A stretch of 6,954 nucleotides of DNA from Bacteroidota bacterium (GTDB lineage Bacteria; Bacteroidota; Bacteroidia; Chitinophagales; Saprospiraceae): contig JAGWYI010000224.1 in NCBI GenBank assembly GCA_018969455.1, forward strand, positions 1-6,954, given 5' to 3'. The notes beneath the pieces were generated by a model that saw only the letters and a list, made by a program, of their open reading frames with translations, ran no database searches and was not told where the DNA came from. Made by a program: the position numbers and the translations under genes. Positions 1 to 5,051 of this stretch are shown here, one piece after another. Numbering within the stretch: the stretch's first letter is position 1; each line of letters begins with the position of its first letter.

Positions 1-674
1 AAGCTCAATCCGTCGAGCAAGCCCAATTTCTGCCGAAGCGGCTTCAGGTATTTATTGGAACAAATCCAATCGATAAACGGTAAAAAAATCCGACTGTTAA
101 AAAAAAGAAAATAAATCAATGCCAGTCCCAATGTGGCCATTCCAAATAACCACAATTTCCAATCAGGAGAAATCACAAACAATCGGTCGGCTAATACCCA
201 AGCGCCTACCAGGCCGGCAAGCAGACTTACCAAGTATTGGGCTACACTGCCTAAAACATTGGCAAGCATAGAGTTAATGAGATTTATTCGCTTTACAAAT
301 AGCAATCGTCCGCCCAGTTCGCCAATTCGGTTGGGCGTAACCAAAGCGAAAAATACGCCTGCAAAAACGGCTTTAAGGGCTCGTCCTAGGGTAATAGGTT
401 GATATCGTTTCATAAAATACCGCCATTTGATCGCCTCCATCAACCAGTTGAACGGTAATAGCGCCAGGGTTGTCCACAAATAAAGGGTAGGGGCGGCGGC
501 CAATGCATTTAAGAATTCAGCCCAGATGACTGCCAGATTGTCTCTTTCATACAGTTCGGCATACAAGACCCAGGTTAAAACACATACCAATCCAATTTGA
601 AAAGAGAGGTTGAGTATGCGTAAAGACTGTTTTTGTCGGCCAGAAAGGTGTTTCAATGCGTGGGAGAAAGCCAT
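1..674 (-). CDS. Flippase-like (LPG synthase TM / UPF0104 family) integral membrane protein, C-terminus cut off
   Basis: An open frame starts at the ATG at 672-674 and runs off the left window edge, giving 224 residues and no stop codon. Family members are commonly about 320-350 residues, so roughly a third is probably missing. Hydrophobic segments lie near residues 19-38, 63-80, 98-112, 138-160 and 175-193, consistent with a multi-pass inner-membrane protein. The best recognition point is TPNRIGELGGR at residues 113-123, which resembles the conserved loop of the lysylphosphatidylglycerol synthase transmembrane (flippase-like) family in Bacteroidota. No soluble aminoacyl-transferase domain precedes the membrane region, so this is the stand-alone membrane type. 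Lipid or glycolipid translocation is only inferred from the family name; the substrate is unknown. The start is chosen because a promoter-like TATCTTTG lies 38 bases upstream. No Shine-Dalgarno sequence is seen, as is usual in this phylum. Confidence 0.8.
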   Translation of the reverse strand, partial: MAFSHALKHLSGRQKQSLRILNLSFQIGLVCVLTWVLYAELYERDNLAVIWAEFLNALAAAPTLYLWTTLALLPFNWLMEAIKWRYFMKRYQPITLGRALKAVFAGVFFALVTPNRIGELGGRLLFVKRINLINSMLANVLGSVAQYLVSLLAGLVGAWVLADRLFVISPDWKLWLFGMATLGLALIYFLFFNSRIFLPFIDWICSNKYLKPLRQKLGLLDGLS

Positions 675-712
675 CAGATTACAGAAATACGGAAGCAGGA
701 GAAAAATTTGAA

Positions 713-720
713 CAAAGATA
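713..720 (-). promoter_or_regulatory. Probable Bacteroidota -7 promoter element for the flippase-like gene
   Basis: The minus strand reads TATCTTTG, an exact match to the Bacteroidota TAnnTTTG -7 consensus, 38 bases before the ATG at 674. The matching -33 element is weak: only CTG is found at about the right distance (739-741, 18-base spacer). The gene lies downstream of the OmpA terminator, which fits a need for its own promoter. Confidence 0.5.
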
Positions 721-790
721 GTTCAAGCGGAGGGCATTCAGCATTGGAATGGGCAAATGTTCAGGAATTGAAAGGGGGAAGACAAAATGA

Positions 791-825
791 AAAAGGCAAC
801 CCTCCGGAAAGGAGGATTGCCTTTT
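791..825 (-). terminator. Rho-independent terminator of the OmpA-family gene
   Basis: On the minus strand the hairpin arms are AAAAGGCAA-T-CCTCC and GGAGG-G-TTGCCTTTT, with one mismatch and a five-base loop (806-810). A T run continues after the stem into TCATTTTG. It begins 22 bases after the OmpA stop codon. The stem is also flanked by A residues on the other side, but no plus-strand gene enters here, so it serves the minus strand. Confidence 0.88.
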
Positions 826-847
826 AGGTATGGCGAAGGGCAGAAAA

Positions 848-2341
848 TTAATATCCTGCGTCTTTATTGCCTTTGAAAGAACCTTTTTTAGGTGCTTTGC
901 CCGCTTCTGGGCCTTCTGGGCGTGCCATTTCTGTTTCACCTTTTGCAACGCGGAATTCCACGCGGCGGTTTTGCAGGTTGGCGCCGTCTACAGGAACCAG
1001 GGAGCTGTTTTCACCTACCCAGTTCAACACGAGGCGATCGCGTGCGATGCCGTGTTGTGCAACCAAGAATTCGATGGCTGCTTTGGCGCGGTTGTAGGAC
1101 AGTACGTTGTTGTATTTTTCAGAAGAACGTTTGTCTGTTCCGCCGATAGCAACCAATTTCACATCCGGGTTTTGTTTCAGAACGGTAGCGATCTGATACA
1201 ATTTTTCGTATTCAGTGTATTCAATGCCATAGCTATTGTCTTTAAAGTTCACGATTGGAAGGAACCATTCGGTAACTTTTGGAGCAGGCAATTTGAAGTT
1301 GGCCAATTTGGCGTCAACGATGCGGTTAACATCGGCTTCGCTGATGGGTTTTGGCACTTGCGCAACGCCCATGCCGTCAACTTTGTAACCTGGAGGAGAG
1401 AATGGCTCTTTGTCCTGGTAGTCAGGCACTTTGTCGCCATCGCTATCCAAAGTTACGCCTTTGGTATTTACGCGTGCGCCGGCAGGGCTGTTGTCTTCGT
1501 CGTCGATGGCGTCGATGATACCATCAGCGTCAGTATCGGTTGGGTCGTAAACCGGACGTGCTTCCAGTTTGGTGATGGCGTCGGAAACTTCAGACAATGG
1601 GTTGGCCCAGTACAAAGGCTCGGAAATTTTGGAACCGTCTTTGCTTTTGCCGATGTTGAAGTTAAGTTGCAAGTGCGGGAAGTGCAACAAGTCGCCGTAA
1701 GAGGTTGTAGATTGATTTACGTTTTCATCAGAATCCAGCAAGTCAGCTTTGTCGCCAATGACCTTGTAAATGGTATACTCCAAACCAATGTTCAGTTTTG
1801 GGCTGATGCGATAAGCGAGACCAGCACCGAAAGAAAGGTGCAGGTTGGTTGTAGCATCTTGCGAGGTATTGGTGGTTGGACGAGAACCATCTGCACGCAG
1901 GATGTTGCTGTATTCGGTAGAATAGTTGTTGAAGCCTGCACCGCCGAAAATGTTTACCAACACTTTGCGATTGGGTTTGTTGAACCGCAGGTTATTCAAA
2001 GTCATCACGGCTTGTGCGTCACCAGAAATCCATGTCAAAGAAGACTTGCGATTGTATGGATTGCCAGTGCTTGCTTTAGATTCGCTGGAAGCGGAAGCAA
2101 ACAGGAAGTTTCCGCGTACAGAGAAAACATGGTCGAACGCTTTGCGCACGTGCAGACCGCCACCGAAACCAGGCTTTGCATTAAGGTCGCCGGTTACGAA
2201 AGCCGAACCGAGGTCGAGGCCAATTTCCCATTGATCTTTTGGCGTAAAGGAGCGGTAAGCAGGCGCTGCCGCGTCTTGCGCGTTCATCGCAAAGGAAACA
2301 AGGGCAAAAAGAAAAGCAAAAGTTAATTTTCTAACCGTCAT
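848..2341 (-). CDS. OmpA-family outer membrane protein: beta-barrel, thrombospondin type 3 repeats, peptidoglycan-binding domain
   Basis: This is a 497-residue protein. Residues 1-21 form a signal peptide (basic VRK, a hydrophobic core, then cleavage near AMNA/Q). About residues 35-232 are rich in alternating aromatic and glycine-bearing strands, fitting an outer-membrane beta-barrel. Residues 269-284 and 299-313 contain DTDADGIIDAID and DSDGDKVPDYQD, calcium-binding thrombospondin type 3 repeats forming a linker. Residues 362-464 are an OmpA C-terminal domain, with TD at 402-403, YNNVLSYNRAKAAIEFL around 410-426 and NRRVEF at 458-463. D403 and R418 fit the two residues that bind diaminopimelate in peptidoglycan. 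The tail after 467 is rich in Lys, Gly and Pro. The expected role is a structural tether between outer membrane and cell wall. The gene has its own terminator. Codons 7-497 contain no TTA, CTA or TCA, a bias that suggests high expression. No clear promoter is seen in the 120 bases upstream. Confidence 0.93.
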   Translation of the reverse strand: MTVRKLTFAFLFALVSFAMNAQDAAAPAYRSFTPKDQWEIGLDLGSAFVTGDLNAKPGFGGGLHVRKAFDHVFSVRGNFLFASASSESKASTGNPYNRKSSLTWISGDAQAVMTLNNLRFNKPNRKVLVNIFGGAGFNNYSTEYSNILRADGSRPTTNTSQDATTNLHLSFGAGLAYRISPKLNIGLEYTIYKVIGDKADLLDSDENVNQSTTSYGDLLHFPHLQLNFNIGKSKDGSKISEPLYWANPLSEVSDAITKLEARPVYDPTDTDADGIIDAIDDEDNSPAGARVNTKGVTLDSDGDKVPDYQDKEPFSPPGYKVDGMGVAQVPKPISEADVNRIVDAKLANFKLPAPKVTEWFLPIVNFKDNSYGIEYTEYEKLYQIATVLKQNPDVKLVAIGGTDKRSSEKYNNVLSYNRAKAAIEFLVAQHGIARDRLVLNWVGENSSLVPVDGANLQNRRVEFRVAKGETEMARPEGPEAGKAPKKGSFKGNKDAGY

Positions 2342-2461
2342 AAGGTCGTTGCTTTTTGTAATGAGTGAATGAGAACAGTTTTGTCGTTGTGGTTTGGAGT
2401 AAAATTCTTCAGTACGATGGGTCCAGATGAGGCAGGATTGGATTAAAATGCATCGGGCACA

Positions 2462-3697
2462 TTATACCCCCAATTTTCTCAGGGCCAAATATAGGGCGTT
2501 GGTAGAAATGTTATTAGGTTTTGGGTTAATTTTTATCAATTCTTGCATTGCATTTCGTATTGTTAGCGAAATATCGCTGAAAATTGCCGCATCCGTCATC
2601 ACAGCATCCGGCTGCATGAGGTAGGCAAACACCCTTGCCATACCGCAATTGGCTATAAAATCAGGAATTATGCCCGTGTGCGCATCGGTATAGCGCGCAG
2701 TTGGTCCAAAGAATACCTCATCGTCCACAAATGGTACATTGGCGCCGCAGGCAATGACCTCAATCCCGCCTGCAAGCATTTGGTCGACCTGGGCGCGGGT
2801 GACCAGTTTGGATGCTGCGCCCGGGATAAAGATGTCGGCGCCCATGCTCCATATTTGGGCATTTACTTCTTCAAAAGGCAATGCCCGGTCAGATACCAGC
2901 TGGTTTCCGTGTTTGTTGTTAAACAGTGCCTTTACTTCATCCAGGCTCAAGCCTTCCGGTGCTAAAATACCGCCGGTTCGGTCGATGATTCCCGTTATGC
3001 GCACGCCTTCCTTGGCCAAATAACACGCTGCAGCCGAAGCAACATTGCCCCAGCCCTGAATGATGGCCGTTTTGCCATTCGGCGTACTGTTTTGATACAG
3101 CTCATAAAAATGACGTACCGATTCAGCGACCCCGTACCCGGTGATCAAATCTGCAACGGCGTATTTGTGGTCGCCACCTTCAGGAACAAAAGCCGGGTCC
3201 TCCACAATTTTTGTGCAGCCGTAACGCAATTGTCCGATTAAGTTGATTTGCTGGCCTTCAGATGGTTTCAGGTGCCCGCGCACGATGCCTTCCTGTGGGT
3301 GCCACAGGCCAAGTGCTTCGGTAATGGGAACCACGTCTTTCAACTCATCTACATTGAGGTCGCCGCCTGTTCCGTAATAATGTTTTAAAATAGGCAGGGC
3401 CGCAGCGTACCAGCGCTCCAGAACTTCCCAGCGGCGAGGGTCGGCAGGGTCGAAATTAATGCCGCTTTTGGCGCCGCCAATCGCCGGACCGCACACTGAA
3501 AATTTGATTTCCATCACTTTTGCCAACGAAATCACTTCTTCTTTGCTCAAGCCTTTGCGCATGCGCGTGCCGCCACCCGCAGCGCCATTGCGCAGGGAGT
3601 TGATGACGATCCAGCCTTCTGCATCCGTTTCAGGATCGTGCCATTCAAAAACTATTTCCGGTTTTTGGGATTTGTATTTCTCCAATAAGGATTCCAT
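2462..3697 (-). CDS. Glu/Leu/Phe/Val dehydrogenase family protein
   Basis: This 411-residue enzyme should reversibly deaminate an amino acid oxidatively to its 2-oxo acid with NAD(P). The N-terminal dimerisation/substrate domain spans about residues 25-165. It carries PAIGGAKSGINFDP at 71-84, the family's GGxKxG...DP lysine motif (K77), and GTGGDLNVDE at 109-118, where D113 matches the catalytic aspartate region. The Rossmann domain begins near 208 with IIQGWGNVAS (GxGNVA dinucleotide loop), and IIDRTGGI at 237-244 ends the second strand in an acidic residue, which hints at NAD. IPDFIANCGMARVFAYLM at 344-361 corresponds to the PD..aN.GG region of glutamate dehydrogenases, with CGM replacing the usual GG. 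The frame also has an ATG at 3784, but that codon overlaps the likely -33 promoter element, so the ATG at 3695-3697 is preferred. The substrate (glutamate or a branched or aromatic amino acid) cannot be decided from sequence. Confidence 0.92.
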   Translation of the reverse strand: MESLLEKYKSQKPEIVFEWHDPETDAEGWIVINSLRNGAAGGGTRMRKGLSKEEVISLAKVMEIKFSVCGPAIGGAKSGINFDPADPRRWEVLERWYAAALPILKHYYGTGGDLNVDELKDVVPITEALGLWHPQEGIVRGHLKPSEGQQINLIGQLRYGCTKIVEDPAFVPEGGDHKYAVADLITGYGVAESVRHFYELYQNSTPNGKTAIIQGWGNVASAAACYLAKEGVRITGIIDRTGGILAPEGLSLDEVKALFNNKHGNQLVSDRALPFEEVNAQIWSMGADIFIPGAASKLVTRAQVDQMLAGGIEVIACGANVPFVDDEVFFGPTARYTDAHTGIIPDFIANCGMARVFAYLMQPDAVMTDAAIFSDISLTIRNAMQELIKINPKPNNISTNALYLALRKLGV

Positions 3698-3736
3698 GTG
3701 TGGTGGTAATATTTGGTCAGTAAAAACAGTGCAACA

Positions 3737-3750
3737 CAATTTCAAAATTG
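3737..3750. promoter_or_regulatory. Perfect inverted repeat at the dehydrogenase transcription start, possible operator
   Basis: CAATTT-CA-AAATTG is a perfect 6+6 bp dyad with a two-base spacer. It starts three bases downstream of the putative -7 element (3754-3761), so it would cover the first transcribed bases of the dehydrogenase mRNA. That is a common position for a repressor operator. The stem is too AT-rich and short to act as a terminator. No regulator gene lies in the window, so the operator role is inference. Confidence 0.35.
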
Positions 3751-3753
3751 GCG

Positions 3754-3785
3754 CAAAAATAGCCAGCCCTTTGCGTAACTTCAAA
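3754..3785 (-). promoter_or_regulatory. Bacteroidota-type promoter of the dehydrogenase gene
   Basis: On the minus strand TTTG (3782-3785) is followed by a 20-base spacer and TATTTTTG (3754-3761), matching the -33 TTTG / -7 TAnnTTTG pattern of the phylum's primary sigma factor. Transcription would begin near 3748-3751, leaving a leader of about 50 bases before the ATG at 3697. This arrangement excludes the longer start at 3784. Confidence 0.7.
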
Positions 3786-3826
3786 GACTGAACACAATTC
3801 CTTACACATCTTTTGCCAAACTCTGC

Positions 3827-3834
3827 TACTTTTG
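3827..3834 (+). promoter_or_regulatory. Probable -7 promoter element of the arginase-fold gene
   Basis: TACTTTTG matches TAnnTTTG exactly, 48 bases before the ATG at 3883. The -33 match is poor (TTAC at 3802-3805, 21-base spacer). The alternative upstream TTG start at 3832 lies inside this element, which argues for translation from the ATG at 3883. Confidence 0.55.
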
Positions 3835-3882
3835 GGGCGTCGGGCGCCTGCCTGGATTTACCGTGTTTATTTTTCAGAAATT

Positions 3883-4971
3883 ATGTTGCAAAACTGGCTC
3901 AAACCGGTGCCGGCCGATTTGGTAAAAATGGCCCGCGCATTGCCCGCCGATTCCCTGGGCGCCAATCTGGTCCTGTTCAAATCGGCAATGCCCGATTTGA
4001 AAAAAGTTCAGGTGGCGCTTATTGGACTTTCAGAAGACGCAAGCGACCGGCTTCGGGTGCAATTGTATTCATTTGCACATGCTTTCCCTTCCAAGGCGGT
4101 TGCCGACTTGGGAAACCTCCGCAAGCAATCGGGCGATTTTTTGATTCCGCTTCTGTATGAATTGCTCAGCGGCGATATTGTCCCTGTTTTGATCGGCGGC
4201 GATGACAGCTGGGGACGTTTCCAATTTTTGTCTTATCAGGACCGCAAAGCGCTTGTCAATCTGGCTGTAATCGATTCCCGCTGCCGCACTCAAATGGATT
4301 CGGTATACGGGCCGATTATTCAAACCCGGCATCCACTCTTGTTTAATTTTGGCGTCATCGGGTTTCAGGCGCACTTTACGCCGTCTGAACTGGTGCAACA
4401 ACTTTCGGCCCAGCATTTTGATTTGATCCGACTCGGAAAAACCCGCGGGGCATTAGACGAGTGCGAACCCGTTTTGCGGGATGCTGACCTGCTGGGCTTT
4501 CACGTGGGCGCCCTGAAACAAAGCGAGGCGCCCGGCGCATCTGATGCGTCGCCATCCGGGCTGTTCTGGGAAGAAGCCTGTCAATTGTGCCGCTATGCAG
4601 GTATGAGCGACAAATTGAGCTCATTCGGAATTTATGGATACAATCCAGACAAAGACCAGCACAACCAAACCAGTCAGGGCATTTCCCAGATGATCTGGTA
4701 TTTTCTGGAAGGATATTTTAACCGAAAAGGTGATTATCCGGTTTCTACAGCCGGATTAACTGAATATGTGGTTGATTTCCGGCGTTTAAATTACCAACTT
4801 ACGTTCTGGAAAAGTGTAAAAACCGGCCGCTGGTGGATGCAAGTCCCGGTTCCTACGCATTCGGCGCATGAACGGCACCGCCTGGTGCCCTGTTCTTATC
4901 AGGATTACCAAATGGCCTGCCGGGAGGAGTTGCCAGAGCGCCTTTTGCAAAGCCTGAGCCGGTTTTCCTGA
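3883..4971 (+). CDS. Arginase/formimidoylglutamase-fold protein with degenerate metal site
   Basis: From the preferred ATG the protein has 362 residues. It follows the ureohydrolase order but with altered motifs. IGGDDSWG at 104-111 stands where GGxH is expected, IDSRCR at 130-135 where DAHxD is expected, and FHVGALKQSEAPG at 206-218 where the (S)xDxD...PG segment is expected. FGIYGYNPDKDQHNQTSQ at 248-265 resembles the late ExNP segment, with Gly in place of Glu. The C-terminal part, with GRWWMQVP near 315-322 and LVPCSYQDYQMAC near 334-346, resembles a C-terminal extension I associate with Bacteroidota proteins usually labelled formimidoylglutamase. Most ligands for the two manganese ions are missing, so hydrolysis of formiminoglutamate or arginine is doubtful. 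A structural, binding or altered-chemistry role is possible. It is transcribed divergently from the amino acid dehydrogenase. No signal peptide is seen, so it is probably cytoplasmic. Confidence 0.8.
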   Translation: MLQNWLKPVPADLVKMARALPADSLGANLVLFKSAMPDLKKVQVALIGLSEDASDRLRVQLYSFAHAFPSKAVADLGNLRKQSGDFLIPLLYELLSGDIVPVLIGGDDSWGRFQFLSYQDRKALVNLAVIDSRCRTQMDSVYGPIIQTRHPLLFNFGVIGFQAHFTPSELVQQLSAQHFDLIRLGKTRGALDECEPVLRDADLLGFHVGALKQSEAPGASDASPSGLFWEEACQLCRYAGMSDKLSSFGIYGYNPDKDQHNQTSQGISQMIWYFLEGYFNRKGDYPVSTAGLTEYVVDFRRLNYQLTFWKSVKTGRWWMQVPVPTHSAHERHRLVPCSYQDYQMACREELPERLLQSLSRFS

Positions 4972-5003
4972 AAAATATTTTAAATCCAACGTTTAAAAAA
5001 AGT

Positions 5004-5044
5004 CGGGAGCGCCCGGAGCGCATTGGGCGCCCCGGACACTCCCG
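5004..5044. terminator. Bidirectional hairpin terminator between convergent genes
   Basis: A long GC-rich hairpin has outer arms CGGGAG (5004-5009) and CTCCCG (5039-5044). Its inner arms are CCGG-A-GCGC (5013-5021) and GCGC-C-CCGG (5027-5035), around a five-base loop. Seven A residues at 4995-5001 give a T7 tract on the minus strand, making it a strong terminator for the M1 fusion gene, whose stop lies 8 bases away. On the plus strand the following CTTGTCTTTAATT is a weaker T-rich tail, and the arginase-fold stop lies 32 bases before the stem. Confidence 0.88.
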
Positions 5045-5051
5045 CTTGTCT

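Larger units (their letters stand above)
3733..3799. repeat. Pair of 9-bp direct repeats flanking the dehydrogenase promoter
   Basis: AACACAATT occurs at 3733-3741 and again at 3791-3799, in the same orientation, 58 bases apart start to start. One copy lies just downstream of the dehydrogenase -7 element, the other just upstream of its -33 element and within the region serving the divergent gene. The first copy overlaps the 3737-3750 inverted repeat. The region is AT-rich, so chance is a real alternative. Confidence 0.4.

Noticed and set aside
133..402. Plus-strand open frame of 89 codons
   Set aside because: It lies opposite the flippase-like gene, whose frame has membrane helices and the NRIGELGGR motif.
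679..948. Minus-strand open frame of 89 codons across the OmpA 3' end
   Set aside because: It overlaps the OmpA C-terminus, the terminator and the flippase promoter; its translation shows no recognisable feature.
1034..1041. GCGATCGC octamer (HIP1-like palindrome)
   Set aside because: Only one copy was noticed, inside the OmpA coding sequence; a single occurrence carries no signal.
830..2326. Long plus-strand open frame of 498 codons
   Set aside because: It is the codon-registered antisense of the OmpA gene. The translation is rich in Phe, Val and Cys with no domain order, while the minus frame has a signal peptide, TSP3 repeats and an OmpA domain.
3698..3784. N-terminal extension of 29 residues for the dehydrogenase
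   Set aside because: The extended start codon overlaps the -33 promoter element and the extension spans the -7 element and the probable transcription start; family similarity begins near the internal Met.
3832..3882. N-terminal extension of 17 residues from a TTG for the arginase-fold protein
   Set aside because: The TTG is part of the TACTTTTG promoter element, so it would not be transcribed.
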